This document shows positions 23,360-34,499 of a stretch of 64,000 bases of DNA, in pieces (position 1 is the first letter of the stretch; each line of letters begins with the position of its first letter). Source of the stretch: Catonia carolina (taxonomy: Eukaryota > Arthropoda > Insecta > Hemiptera > Achilidae); contig JAQMRL010000022.1 in assembly GCA_035578175.1 (NCBI GenBank), forward strand, positions 3,728,001-3,792,000. The letters run 5' to 3'. The translations under genes and the position numbers were made by a program. The notes under the pieces are model-generated. The model did no database searches. It worked only from the letters and a program-made list of their open reading frames with translations, and was not told the DNA's origin.

Positions 23360-24345
23360 TCTGGTGTGAAACACTCACACAACTTTCTCTTGCCAATGCA
23401 AATAATTAATAATAAACCTAACATTATTAATAAAATATTAGAAATAAACAAAAACTAACCTCAAAAACATAACCTTATTTTAATCATGAGTGAATGACGC
23501 AAAATGACAATCGAACTCAGTTTGGCCTAAAAATACCGAAAATCACGCTTTCACGCTAAACTAGGCTCTGTAGAGAAAAATGCTCTAAACAAAAGTTGTA
23601 GATCTTTCAATTTTATATAAATTTAATTATATACACTTTTGTCGTAAAATGCATACTAAGACCGAAATTTAAAAAAAAAACGATTTTTCTCACGTTTTCG
23701 TGAGAAAAAAACCAGAAAATCGCAAATTACCGCTAAACTAAGCGTTATACAAAAAGATGTTTGAAATAAAAGTTGTAGGTGTTTAAATTCTCTACAACTT
23801 TTATTATATAAGTTTTTGCGCTAAAATTTATATTAAAGCCGTAATCTTAAAAAAACAACGTTTTTACGTGAAAACAGCCTCACCGAGAATTTCAGCAAAC
23901 ATGGCGCCTACCCTATCTTGTAGAGAATAAAAAATTGAGTAAAATAGGCGATTTTAAAAAAAATCGTAGGACCAGTTTTTGAGAAAATCGCAAAAAACTG
24001 AAAAATTATACGAATAAACTACTACTTCCGGTTGACCGATTTTGATGAAAATGTTCGTGTCGCGTCCGGTAGTGGTATGTAACTTAAGTTTCAAGTTTCA
24101 AGTTAGTACGATGTTCCGTTCTTGAGATATTCTGTTCACACACAGACACACACACACACACACAGACACACAGACACACACACACACACACACACAGACA
24201 CACACACAGACCAATCGCTAAAAACATGTTTTTTGGGTTCAGGGGGTCTGAAAACGTATAGATCCGGTGAAAACTCAATTTCGAAAAATCGACATGAAAA
24301 CAATACTTTCCTTCCTATATATTCATATAGGCAAGAGAAAGTAAA
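23360..24345 (-). mobile_element. DINE/Helentron-like non-autonomous element
   Basis: Perfect 13-bp inverted motifs actttctcttgcc (23382-23394) and ggcaagagaaagt (24330-24342) lie just inside the ends. Outside the first is a hairpin gtgtgaaacactcacac (23364-23380), and next to the second is cctatatattcatatagg. The interior contains three loosely repeated blocks (aaagttgtagatcttt, aaagttgtaggtgttt, tctacaacttttatt) and a CA/GACA microsatellite. Read on the minus strand this is 5' subterminal repeat, microsatellite, 3' subterminal repeat, terminal stem-loop, as in DINE-1/Helentron-associated elements. The class is inferred from architecture only; a hairpin-ended MITE is the alternative. Relatives occur at 11221 and 12100. 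Confidence 0.6.
24132..24210 (+). repeat. CA/GACA microsatellite
   Basis: About 75 bases of (CA)n with interspersed GACA units. It sits inside the DINE-like element, and the frames read through it on both strands are artefacts. Confidence 0.95.
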
Positions 24346-24371
24346 AACTTCAGGCTAAGAAGAGGGGGTGA

Positions 24372-24705
24372 TCCACCGGATTGGTCTAGAAGTATAATCG
24401 TCGCTGCGAGTCTGCTGTTTAAAGCTGATTTTCGGAGACGAAGATTCCTAGTTCAAATCCTTGTAAAGGTAGTTACTTTTATATAGAATTGAACACTAGG
24501 CAGTGGTTACCGGTGTACTTTGATAGTAGGGTTTCAATTAACCATACTCTCTCAGGAATGGTCAGCCTGCTGGGTCTGCCCAAAATTAAACCTCATTTTC
24601 ACGTCATACACATCATCCTCATCTCATTGGGTTGTGAGGTTGCTTATTGCTCTGAATTGAACAGATTGGTATGTACACGCATTAGGATTAAAAAAGAAGA
24701 AGAAT
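24372..24705 (+). repeat. SINE family D, complete, (GAA)-tailed
   Basis: The tRNA-like head has an A-box-like ggattggtctagaagtata and a B-box-like agttcaaatccttg, followed by a body of about 230 bp (gtggttaccggtgtacttt, catcatcctcatctcattgg) and an end ggattaaaaaagaagaagaa. Other copies lie at 29815 and 37795. The GAA tail matches that of the RTE-like elements. Confidence 0.8.
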
Positions 24706-24818
24706 GAACAAATTAAAATAAAAGTAACTCATACCAATATGTGTTTTGTACGTTGGGAAAAATTTATCAGGTCGCGAAAATAACTAGGGGCTTTCAGAAA
24801 CTTTATTATTTATAATGG

Positions 24819-24836
24819 TAGCCCTGAAAAGGGCCG
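24819..24836 (-). promoter_or_regulatory. Histone mRNA 3' stem-loop
   Basis: The minus strand reads ggcccttttcagggct followed by acca. This is the consensus 3' processing stem-loop of replication-dependent histone mRNAs (six-base stem, UUUC loop, ACCA flank) with one G-U end pair. It lies 14 nt downstream of the stop at 24850-24852 of the H4-like frame. In living histone genes it binds SLBP and directs U7-dependent 3' cleavage. Confidence 0.75.
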
Positions 24837-24849
24837 TTCATGTGTTCCT

Positions 24850-25090
24850 CTACTGAAGGATGTAGACCAACGTGGTTTTGAGGACCGTTGAGGGCAGCGC
24901 GTGGTTGTGGCGTGGCGGTACGGCTACGGTCACTCAGCGTAGAGGAAACAAAATCTCTCACGGATTCGTCAATGAGTCTTTGTCGGAGTAACCAGAGCCG
25001 TAACATTTTCTACTGCGTGATGTGATTAAGTAGTACAGCCAATACAGTGTTCAAGTAGAAGCGGCGATTGTAACGCAAGAACTGCTGCTT
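24850..25090 (-). pseudogene. Decayed histone H4-like gene
   Basis: The minus-strand frame aligns without gaps to H4 from about Lys31 into the alpha-3 region. SVRDFVSSTLSDRSRTATP falls opposite the H4 stretch VIRDAVTYTEHAKRKTVTA, and the more upstream KQQFLRYNRR opposite KPAIRRLARR. The nucleotide string cacgcgctg falls where H4 encodes YAL. A stop interrupts the frame near 25007. Identity is low, so the H4 assignment rests on colinearity plus the downstream histone stem-loop. The region is GC-richer than its flanks. A broken member of a histone cluster or a processed copy are both possible. No functional protein is expected. Confidence 0.5.
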
Positions 25091-25136
25091 AAAAGACCTC
25101 AATATTTTACCTCAATATAATTTCCAAAACTACTTA

Positions 25137-26125
25137 AAAGTAAAATTCCCCACCGCTATTAAAATATCTTACACGGAAATTTATTTTTAATGTTTCACTA
25201 ATTTGTAGAGCTAAACCGTAATGTTACTTACAGAAAAGGTAGGGGAAATTTAAAATAAATTTTCCAATTTTTATTTAAAAAAACACTAGAATTGCTTTAT
25301 TAATGTTAATATTGTCACAACATGCTTTATTTTCAATTTTTTTAAATATTTTGTTTCCTAATAAATTAACTTACGAATTAACCTAACCCGGATTATTCCA
25401 AAAGTTTCGGTTATCTGAAATCGGCTCGCTTCATTTATTTCAGATGACCGGGGTTTACTGTGTATTAAAATGGATTAAATTTATTACAAAATATTATAAA
25501 TCATCTTCAATTTTTGGGTTAAATTTTATATTTTAACCCGAAAATCTTTTGGTTGGTCTCCCAAGGGATATTGATAAATTATTGCATTTTTATTAATATC
25601 TTGTACAAAAAATAATATCGATCAGTTGTTATACCATATGAGTTATTGAACCAGTTTTAATGTTAAAATTAACCTTCGATCAAAATTGAACTCCTGTTTC
25701 AAGATCAGCTCTACTCCAGCTCTCTGGAGTAGCGGCAAAAACTAACTTAAAGTCGATCCAGGCCTTTCAGTCTTTCAGATTTTCTTCTGGCGCTCCTGTT
25801 TATGTAAGCAATAAAACCCTCCACGATGATTTCATGATTCCGATAGTAAAGGAGCTAACCGCGTCCTTCTATAGTAAATTTCACGAACGAATAGATGACC
25901 ATCTCAACAAACTAGCCCGTGATCTAGCCACAAGGAACTTCCCAACTGTTCGACGTCTAAGGCGAAAATGGAGTAGAGACCTCTTGGTCTGAATAACGGA
26001 TGACACCCATAGTTATAAACAAAGAATGTACCACTGGGTACTTCTTCTCCTAAAGTAACATTCCCCACAGTAATTTAAATATCTTACACGGAAATTGTGT
26101 AGCTCAATGTACAGTACCGTAATAA
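25137..26125 (+). repeat. Direct repeats of 75-95 bp about 0.9 kb apart
   Basis: The segment at 25137-25230 (aaagtaaaattccccaccgc, atatcttacacggaaat) recurs at 26053-26125 (aaagtaacattccccacagt, atatcttacacggaaat) and both continue to a shared ccgtaat. The space between them holds a jockey-like fragment. This may be a local duplication or a retroposed 3' end. Confidence 0.65.
25720..25992 (+). pseudogene. Jockey-like LINE, C-terminal end of the ORF2 product
   Basis: After LWSSGKN and one frameshift near 25742 the frame reads LKSIQAFQSF, then SGAPVYVSNKTLHDDFMIP, then FYSKFHERIDDHLNKLA, and stops at 25990-25992. In jockey-clade elements the ORF2 protein ends with the same order: W-G-x-A, N-x-x-x-I-Q-x-F-Q, APxYVSNxxLHxDLxIP and a short helix with F-x-x-K/R. 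The catalytic domain is absent, as expected for a 5'-truncated copy. The rather clean frame suggests moderate age. Confidence 0.72.
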
Positions 26126-26847
26126 AAATTAAAGACAAAGAATTATAAGTAAAAAATTATAAATTATAAATTAAGGGAGTGAAATTGTATTAATCATATT
26201 GTTAAAAATATAAATAAAATAGTAAGTGACAAGGATTAAAGTAAGCCTATCTTAAATGTATGACTTCCGACTATAGATAATAGTGCAGACGCCCTGCTTG
26301 GAAATAAACTCGATTAATAATTTTTAATCTTGACAAGATTAATAAATGCATAAGTTTATAAACTTATCAAAGTTGACCTTTATAAATAATAAATTTCTAT
26401 AAATTTTAGGTAGGCTATAATAAAAATAAGATGGCTAGAAAAGAAAATATTTTATTCGTACGTATCTAGGACAAAACAAGTAGTAGTATTTTCTGTTCAT
26501 CTCTACTTAATATGTAGCTTAACCTTGCAAGGTTAAACAAGGGTCAAAGTTGCAAATGCTTTACATGATTTATAATTTGTTTTCTAATCTACACATCCTT
26601 GAAGTTGAATCACATTTTCTTTTCTATAATACTGTAGGTAGGCTAATGCAAAGATGTTATATGTGGTGCATTTTCTCCTCATCTTCTTTTGGTTAAAGAC
26701 TGTTATTTTTTTATTGCTTTTCAGTACATTAAAAAACAAAATAAAACTTAATTTACTCGTATATAACTGTATTCTTTGTTCAAATAACATAGCTATTTAC
26801 TCGTGTCTTCCTTTTCGGCAGTAGTTGTTTCAATAATCTATACTAAA
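26126..26847. other. AT-rich interval, nothing recognised
   Basis: No gene or structured repeat is evident. Confidence 0.5.
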
Positions 26848-27245
26848 GACAAATCGCGTTTTTCTATGCAGGCTAATAATTTCCAAAACTACTTAACGGA
26901 TTTTCATGAAATTTTGACGCCATATTTCGTTTTTATATTCACAGCAAAGATTTTTTTTTAATTTTCCAAAATGATAACCCTAAGGGCCCTTATGAAGATT
27001 TTCATAAATACGAGTATGTATGTATGTGTGTGTGTGTGTACATGTGAGTACATATTGTTTTCGAAGTAGATGAAGGGGTTTGATGAAGACGAGAGACGTA
27101 CGCGGGGGAAATTATCAAAACTTTGTATGTGTACGTTGGAGTAATAAGTCGATCTAGCACAACGTAAATTCTGTTACATATTTTTTTTTAATGAATTCAC
27201 ATGTTTCAAGTGCGAAGCCGCGACAGAGCATGTTGGTAATTTATA
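26848..27245 (-). repeat. Dispersed repeat, second copy
   Basis: On the minus strand this begins near atgctctgtcgcggcttcgc and ends atttcatgaaaatccgttaa with gtagttttggaaattatta. It matches the copy at 20171-20690 in order. The central part carries a TATG/TG microsatellite (about 27008-27040). Confidence 0.6.
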
Positions 27246-27288
27246 ATTATAAAATTAAATAGATTGTATAATAGATAGAACCGTCAAT

Positions 27289-27472
27289 GATGATATTCTT
27301 GGTAGGTTTTTTCTTGGTTTCACATTTGACTGTTTTTCAATTCCTGCTAATTCAGACCATGAGAAGGGTGATATGTGAAAGTAAGTGATGAAAAAATGCC
27401 AAACCTGACCGCAAATCAAATGCAGTACCCCTGGCGTAAAAGCCAATTACACTAACCACTTATAAGAACGTG
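27289..27472 (-). repeat. SINE family C
   Basis: On the minus strand a tRNA-like head (ataagtggttagtgtaattg) is followed by gcggtcaggtttggcatttt, catcacttactttcacatat and the tail attgaaaaacagtcaaatgt with aaaccaagaaaaaa. The tail module is shared with copies at 44255 and 51565 and with the chimera at 53374. Confidence 0.7.
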
Positions 27473-28028
27473 GAAATCAAAACGGAAATAAATTTATGGT
27501 TTGATAACAGCTGGCCTGGAGAAAACACGATATTGAAGTCAATTAATTTTTATAATTTATAGAATACCTATGAATATCTATAGAATACCAAAAATCTTAA
27601 AACGCTTATTTTAGCACAAGAGCCAGTGTCTCCCAAGCTGATCCTCCCTGAATGTTTTGACCGAATTTCAACGTTAGAATGATTTATAATAGTAATAGAC
27701 TACGGCTTAAACTGATGAAAATATTTTTAAATTCATCAAAAATTGCCTTCATGGTCCGGAGGCTGGTATCTTTCATAAAAAGATTCTAAAATAACTCTGA
27801 ATATTTATCAATAAAAATTAATGTTTGTCAATAAAAATAAAATGTTTTTCAAAAATGTTGATTTAATTCAATAGGGGATTATCATGAAGGAAAGGTAAAA
27901 TTTGGTTCTACAGGCTGCGAATAAAGTTGAAACAAAGTAGAAGAGTTATTTTAGAATCTACGAACAATGAAACATGAATTCTAAAAAAAAATCAGTTAGT
28001 TATGATAACATTGCGTTTTATATTTTAT

Positions 28029-28192
28029 AGTTTATTTAACGTCGCACCTTGATCGTTAGCGACTGCTTTGGAACAAGCAGTGGGCTTTTGTCGGCTTTGA
28101 ACAAGTTATAATTTTCCAGACCCTAGTCAAGAATCAAACGCGAGACAACCGCTTTGCAGCGTAGCACGCAAACCACTAAGCCTCGGAGGCGG
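28029..28192 (-). repeat. SINE family B
   Basis: On the minus strand this has a head (ccgcctccgaggcttagtgg), a degenerate B box (cgtttgattcttgactaggg) and the tail module gtcgctaacgatcaaggtgc. It is an older copy. Confidence 0.75.
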
Positions 28193-29814
28193 TTTGTAGT
28201 TTTGGTTGGTTATTGGCAGTTTTATTTTTTAAGTATCGTATTCATTTTTATTTTATTGAATGATAATGCCCACATAAGCTTTAGTTTGTACGTAGGTAAT
28301 TGTACAATAAACAGATGAAAAAATGGCAGACCTGACTGTGAATTTTTTATTTAAAAAATGACAACTGTAATTATTACAACGTATATTACGGTAATTTACG
28401 AGTATAATGTTCTGTTTTCGCCTTGATTGTGAAAATCACGTAATGGGAAACCGCTTCAGTGTTATTACATACCTATTCCATCATTTCTTTAATCTCTGTA
28501 TTACTGATTGAAATTTTGTGTCTAAAATTGATTGGCATACTCACATTACTAAAATTTGTACGTTGAGAGGGCTGTAAAATTAAACACATTTTTAAAGTTA
28601 ATTTTCTAAATATCAATATAAACGTTTAAAAATTGAAAATTTTCCTGTTATTCGACTTATCCTTAACACTTAACATGGTTGAATGACAATATAATAGAAA
28701 AAAATTATAAGAATGTAGAAAGCTGTTTAAGATGGAAGGAAGATACTGAAGCCTTCCTTTTATTCTTAATGTTAAGTTATAAAACTGGATTTTATTTTAT
28801 TTAGTTGTCACAGATATAGAAAGTAGGTAGTGATGTGTATTATAAAGTTTTAAATATAAAGCTATTACTAAAAATTGGTTTTTATCATTTAAAATACACA
28901 ATCGTATAAATATAAATTTAAACAAATTCCAATGTTTTTTTTATTTTTGTGGTTAGATAAAACTAGTAATAACAATATAATAAAACAAGAAATTCAATTT
29001 ACTCATATTACTAATAATACTAAACGGAAATCTGAAACAGAAATTCTCAGAAAAAGAATAAATCCCGCGGCTTAGTTGAATCACACACATTTTTTCTATA
29101 TTGAAAACTGATTCAGATTTAATATTATTTACCAAGACCGCACACAATAAAATTTGGTTATATATTGTATAGGACTTTTTAAATTAAATCAATTTGTAAA
29201 CAGTTAGAATTAATTAATTTTTATGTTTTACAGTAATAAAGACATTTATTTTTATTTTTCTAATAGTTTTTTGTTAGCAGAACAAACTGATTAAAAGCTT
29301 CGACATTAGTCATGCTAACCGCTTTCTCAAAGGAATCGCTCTTCTTTAAAAACAAAACAAAAATACTGAACCAAGCAAATTCTTTTTTTAATTTAACATA
29401 AGTTATTTACTTACACTATCATACATTTTTATTTTTATTCTTTTTGTTATATACAAAAAAAGAAAGAAAAACAAAGGTGATATTTCCGTACTCAGAGTAA
29501 TTCCTTTTTCTGGCAAAAAATGTAAATTATAGAAGAAAAGTCCTGTCATTTTGCACTTAAATATTAGTGATGAGTATTCCTGATCATTAAGGACACTTTG
29601 CAAAGAAATGAGCGTGCAACACGATTGTACTTAAGCTCTCCTTCCAAAGTACGTGAGGCACGATCCTGTTCCATTTATCTAAGTCCATTATTACACATAA
29701 CAAAGATTGCTTTAGAGAATGGGATGACATTTTCATAATTTTGCATAAAAATAAAATTTCGATTATGTATTATATCACCATCTCTATTTATATTATGTAA
29801 TTCGAAACCTACAG
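28193..29814. other. AT-rich interval with a SINE C scrap
   Basis: A short match to family C (minus strand acagtcaggtctgccatttt) is visible at about 28318-28345. Otherwise I see nothing. Confidence 0.45.
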
Positions 29815-30115
29815 GGTTGGTCTAGTTGTAAAGTCGTCGCTGTGAGTCAACTGTTTAACAGCTGATTTGTTGAGACGAAGGTTCCTGGTTCAAATTCTAG
29901 CAAAGGTACTTTTATAAGGATTTGAATATTAATAGTGGTTACCTGTGTACTTTAATGGTTGGGGTTCAATTAACTCTCTCAGGAATAGTAGGTCTGAGTA
30001 CAAGACTACACTTTATTTACACCTCATACATATCATCCTCATCTCATTGGATCGTGGGGTGACTTATTGTTCTGAAATTGGGCAGATAGCAACGTACACA
30101 CATTAGGAATAAAAA
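29815..30115 (+). repeat. SINE family D
   Basis: The copy has the tRNA-like head (gggttggtctagttgtaaag; ggttcaaattctag) and the body gtggttacctgtgtacttta and catcctcatctcattggatc. It ends aggaataaaaagatgtaaat, so the GAA tail is short. Confidence 0.8.
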
Positions 30116-30161
30116 GATGTAAATCAATGTATATTATGATTACGGTTATTAAAGATTCTGA

Positions 30162-30350
30162 GCCGGCCCCATTGGCGTAATTTAAACCTCTCATCATGCG
30201 GTCTTGGGTTCGAATCCCACTCAGGCACGGCATATTTTCATACGTTACAAAAAATAATTTCATCCTTCACAACCCAACGTCGTCGCTAATGATCACTGTA
30301 GTTGATGCGACTATTTAAAGTCGCATCTGTTTATTTAAAAACAGGGGAAA
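30162..30350 (+). repeat. SINE family A with 11-bp TSD
   Basis: The copy has a head (gccggccccattggcgtaat), a B box (gggttcgaatcccactcagg) and the tail tagttgatgcgactatttaa. aaagattctga is repeated perfectly at 30151-30161 and 30351-30361. A short segment with the A-box end is altered. Confidence 0.9.
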
Positions 30351-30550
30351 AAAGATTCTGAAGTTACATGAAAATTTTTAAAAAATTATAAAAACACATA
30401 AAAAAATAGTAGGCCTATACCATGCTCATAAAGTGAAGAAACAAGTTTGTTTAAAAATTCACATCCCACCCATGTGGTCAAATTTCAAAGTAGTTGAAAT
30501 AATAAAGGAAAAATTTACGATAAAGATTTTCATTTTTGTAAATAATGGAG

Positions 30551-30810
30551 TAGAGGTATAAAAGACACTAGTCAGAGTTATCTCCTCTGAGAGTAATGAA
30601 TTTTACTGTTCAGCTAGGTCCTGTGGTGAATGAAGTGAAGGTGTCATTTGCAGGGAGAAAAGCGGGTGCTTTTCGGAGAGCCTGGCATGCTGATATGCAT
30701 ACTCTTTCAACTCAGTGAGGAAGGCAATAGTAAACATCCTCACTCCTCGTTTTTACTTAGTAAAACCTCTAGAGGTTCAAACCAGTCTTTCAGCTGTTGG
30801 CCTAAACAAC
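30551..30810 (+). mobile_element. Family X retroposon, 5'-truncated, 11-bp TSD
   Basis: The copy starts at tagaggtataaaagacacta and ends cctaaacaac. aaataatggag flanks it at 30540-30550 and 30811-30821. Truncation at the 5' end with intact 3' end and TSD is typical of target-primed reverse transcription. Confidence 0.93.
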
Positions 30811-31014
30811 AAATAATGGAGGTGGGACTTGTATTCCTGCACTGATAAGAGTTTGGAGCGATCTAAACCGGGAAATGCTTTTTCCGGGGATGACCGGTAA
30901 AATCTAGATTTCGAGGTGTGAGTTTTGAGGTGAAAAATGCATGATAGAATGTCTTTTAAATAGAACTAACCCAGCTGGTAACCACCCTCACACGTGGGAA
31001 TCTACAGTCCCTTC

Positions 31015-31640
31015 GTGCGGCGCACACAGCCTTTTGGATCCTGAGGAGCCTGTACCAACATGGACGCAGGAGTCGGAACCTTCTTGAAGACATACGAACT
31101 ATGTGACGAGAATGAAGAAAAACAACTAGCGAAGAAAAGAGCTGCATTATTTTTGGACAATGAACATACACTTCTGCAGATAGGTAAATTAAAGCGAACA
31201 CTGGATGAGATGGAGAAACAAAATATTTTAATACTCGCTTTACAAGAGAAACGGTTTACTGTCGCAAACAGTTTTGATTTTGGGAACAACAGAATATTTA
31301 AATAACAACGTGGATCAAGAATAGGAGCTAACCTACAGCAACTCAGAACAGCATTTTGTATGAACAAATGGATCGTAGACTCCATAACAGAGTTTCACTC
31401 ACCTTCTGAAAAGATCTGTACTTTAACAATAAAATGTGGAAATAAGAGACACATCATTTCAATGCACACGTCTCTATCAACGCGGACAACCCGAGAAACC
31501 CAGAAAAGGTGGAGCCATTCTGGGACCAGGTAGAGAATAAAATACAAAAAGCAAAAAGGAACGTCTAAATTGTATTTGGTGATTTCAACGCATAAATCGG
31601 ATAAGAAAAACAGTTGTCCTAAATGACTTTTCCTTTAAAA
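31015..31640 (+). pseudogene. RTE-like LINE, endonuclease part only
   Basis: The frames read IGKLKRTLDEMEKQNILILA and then ALQEKRF (the E of the APE-type endonuclease). After a stop come GSRIGANLQQLRTA, WIVDSITEFHSPSEKICTLT and NPEKVEPFWDQVENKIQ, and the core motif GDFNA lies at 31578-31592. Stops at about 31303, 31566 and just after GDFNA, plus frameshifts, kill it. The sequence stops before the reverse transcriptase. It belongs to a different subfamily from the element at 57977. The first 45 bases may be its leader. Confidence 0.72.
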
Positions 31641-32530
31641 AAATAAGTTACGTTTACTCATGCTATTCCCGTAGTACAAAATACGTATATTATTTTATTA
31701 ATCATTACGGTGCTCTTTTGGACAAAAATTGTGGTAGTATAAATGGAACCGAACATCATTTAAGAAAGCCACCATTTATTTACAATCTTAGTAGCACAAT
31801 GTACGCGGAAGAAAACGATGATAAACAAGCTTAGGGGGAAAATGTTTAGGTTAGGGTCGAAAACGTTTTAAAGATAACCAGACATCGTAATTAAATAAGA
31901 TAAGTAGTAGAGATGAACACCAAACCTGAGTCAACAGGCCAGAAAGAATGTTGTCCAGGTGATAACAGTTAAATATGTTTTTTACTTAAAAATAGAAAGA
32001 AGGTCGACTTCTTTTTTGGCTTCTGTTACAGAAAAATTATATAGAATTATACTTTTACCATAATACATTATCATCTTCGTACTTCCTTATTAATAATAAC
32101 AGATTTAAATCTATTATGATATTAATAGAAGCGCACTTACATGTTAAAAAACATGAAACAAGTTTATAATTCAATTTGGTTAGAAGATATTTTTGATCCT
32201 GGTAGAGTATAAAAAAATAATTTTTGTTGTGCGAGTGCATACAGTTGTAGCCGTTTGTCACACCTTACATGCCTTTCCGATTACCTTACCTACTTTTATC
32301 ATACTCCATTTTTTGCTCTTTAACAGTAGGCTACTTTACTGTCAACATCTTCGTCTCCTTCTTCATGTTCTATTTTCTTTCAAAACGTTGGTAGTCACCA
32401 CAATTTGAACTTTAATGGAAGCTAGTTTAAAAAGCGCACTTGCATTTACAACATTTCAGTCGCATTGGTTCTTCAGCCACGACGTTTTTTTTTACCTGAA
32501 CCACCTTCACCAATTATTTTGCCCAGCATG
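31641..32530. other. AT-rich interval, nothing recognised
   Basis: The frames at 32055-32408 overlap on opposite strands and have only AT-driven composition. Confidence 0.5.
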
Positions 32531-32889
32531 TTCTTCTTCTTCTCTTCACGAGTGAGACATTTTTACCTGTTCCGGCATCCATCTTTTCTTCGGCCTGCCA
32601 ATATCTCTGCTTCCTACTGGTTTGCATTTCCTTGCTAAAGCAGGTAAGCGGCTTTCTGGCATTCTATTTAAAGATCGACCCATTGGGTACGATACAATTT
32701 TATTTTTTTGTTGAGTTAAAAAATTCCAAATTCTTGCCTTGTATCTTCATTTGTGATCCTGTCTAGTATCTCACAACCTTCAACAGACCTTAAGAATTTC
32801 ATTTCCGCAGTTTGGATGTTTCTTTCCTCTCTTCTCCTCATCACCAATGTTTCACTCCTGTATGTCAAGGCTGGAATTGCCACATTTTA
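32531..32889 (-). pseudogene. RTE-like LINE 3' end
   Basis: The minus strand encodes the tail of the RTE-like protein: VAIPALTYRSETLVMRREER, NIQTAEMKFLRSVEGCEILD, and the basic GRPKKRW-type end. It is followed by the shared 3' motif (ccggaacaggtaaaaatgtc) and (GAA)n, here seen as ttcttcttcttct at 32531-32543. It is severely 5'-truncated. It shares the MRREERNIQTAEM string with 12295-13118. Confidence 0.82.
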
Positions 32890-32939
32890 CTAGGAATGTT
32901 GGAGGAATTGCTAATATAGAAATAGAACTAGCCCTGCAT

Positions 32940-33165
32940 CATATTATCCAATAACCTACATTTCTAATTTCTCATCACAATCATCCAAAATATTCCAATA
33001 ACTGTTTTTCGTGATGCTGGCAGGATAATTTTTCCAATGTTCTCATCCAAACGGTGAAGTATCTCGGGGTTACTGATTTTTCTATCCAAGAGACGTTCCA
33101 CAGTATTCTATAGCATAACATCTCGAACGCCTCAGTCAGTTCATGGCACCTTTCAACGTCCATAC
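32940..33165 (-). pseudogene. Second LINE type, reverse transcriptase C-terminal fragment
   Basis: The minus-strand frame has ELTEAFEMLCYRILWNVSW then MRTLEKLSCQHHEKQLLEYF. Many insect non-LTR elements carry AFEMWCYRRMLRISW and a following E-L-L-x-x-I-x-x-R-K-x-x-Y-x-G-H block in this place, so I read this as a fragment of such an element. It is distinct from the neighbouring RTE-like copy. Upstream and downstream limits are uncertain. Confidence 0.6.
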
Positions 33166-33176
33166 TTCAACACCGC

Positions 33177-33575
33177 GCCCATAACAGGCAGGTGAAGTGT
33201 TAAATTATTTGCACTCGATCTGCCAGTTCCAGGGCTACATAAAATAGTTTTGTTTCTTAACACGTGGTCAGCTAATTACATGACTAAACTATTTAAGAAC
33301 AGACGAAGTATAGGTGTAAAAGACACTAGTCAGAATTATCTCCTCTGAAAGTAATGAATTTCATTATACAGCCAGACCCTTGTGGTGAATAACGTGAGGT
33401 GTCATTTGCAGGGTGCAGAGTAGATGCTTTTCAGAGACCCTGGCATACTGATAAGGATAGGCTACTTTTGTACTCAGTGAGAAAGCCAATGGTAAACCAC
33501 CTCACTCCTCGCTTACTTAGTAAAACCTCTAGAAGTTCAAACTAGCCTTTCGGCTGTTGACCTAAACAACACAAT
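33177..33575 (+). mobile_element. Family X retroposon, complete length
   Basis: It runs from gcccataacaggcaggtgaa to gacctaaacaacaca, about 399 bp, with scattered substitutions and a small insertion (ggataggctac) near 33455-33470. The second 3' hairpin is intact (agcctttcggct). Confidence 0.9.
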
Positions 33576-34499
33576 ACAACAGTACTGCCAAAAGTGTATC
33601 AAACCTCGGACTTTCTTGTCTCCTACATTCTGGAAAACTCCATGAAAAAGCCCACAGTCTTGTCGTTGAAATTTATTTTTCATTATTTTATAAATGTCTT
33701 AGCATTATATCCAGTTTTTTATTAAGAATTATTTCCCTAAGAAGTAATCAACTAACGACCGCACTTCAATAAGTTAATTCGAACTTAATGAAAAAGACAT
33801 TTAATTTTTTCTGTTTGTTCTAGTTCTTCAGTAGCGTTACATTGTTCTAAACGTTTACTGTGGAATTACAGTAATTGTTTTTTTTGAACATAGTGTAACT
33901 AGTAGCCGAAATTTTAGGCCACTGTTCTTGTTTTTTATTCTCTTATTCTTAACCAAATTAACTATGCATATTATTCCTCTTCAGTTTGTTGGCTAAAAAT
34001 AAGAAAAGAACACAAGAATTGTATTTCTATGTTCCGCATGTACGCTTCTTATATTGTGCGTATCATATTTAAATTATTTGAATCGTTAAACAGACATGCG
34101 TGCATTCACTACAATCTTTATGGTTTGTATTTTAGTCTAATTAGAGCGTTTTTCTGAATTTTGAATCGATTCAAATAACAATCTTTTCTTTAAAATATAC
34201 TTCTCAAACCGTTATTTATTACACTGCATTACAGTTTCATTTTTTATGATTATGGGAACTGAAAAAGTAGAACGTATGAGTTTTTCTGATAAGACTCGTT
34301 AGGTAGGCCTCTTTTTAGTTTGTTTAGATAGGATGTGTTTCTATTTTTCAACAAGACGTAACTTAAATTTGAAACTTTTAAAGAATTTTTTTAATACAGT
34401 AATTATTTTTAATAATTTGGATCGTTAAACATTACGTGTGTGTATCAAAATAATAATTTTTTTTTATATGATGTAGACAGTTATTACTGCCGTTTTGCA
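33576..34499. other. AT-rich interval, nothing recognised
   Basis: No gene or repeat could be supported. Confidence 0.5.

Noticed and set aside
24132..24210. CRISPR or other spaced array
   Set aside because: It is simple-sequence DNA without spacers, and no CRISPR-like arrays occur in the window.
24084..24358. Frames rich in Cys/Val or Thr/His across 24.1-24.2 kb
   Set aside because: They are translations of the CA microsatellite on opposite strands.
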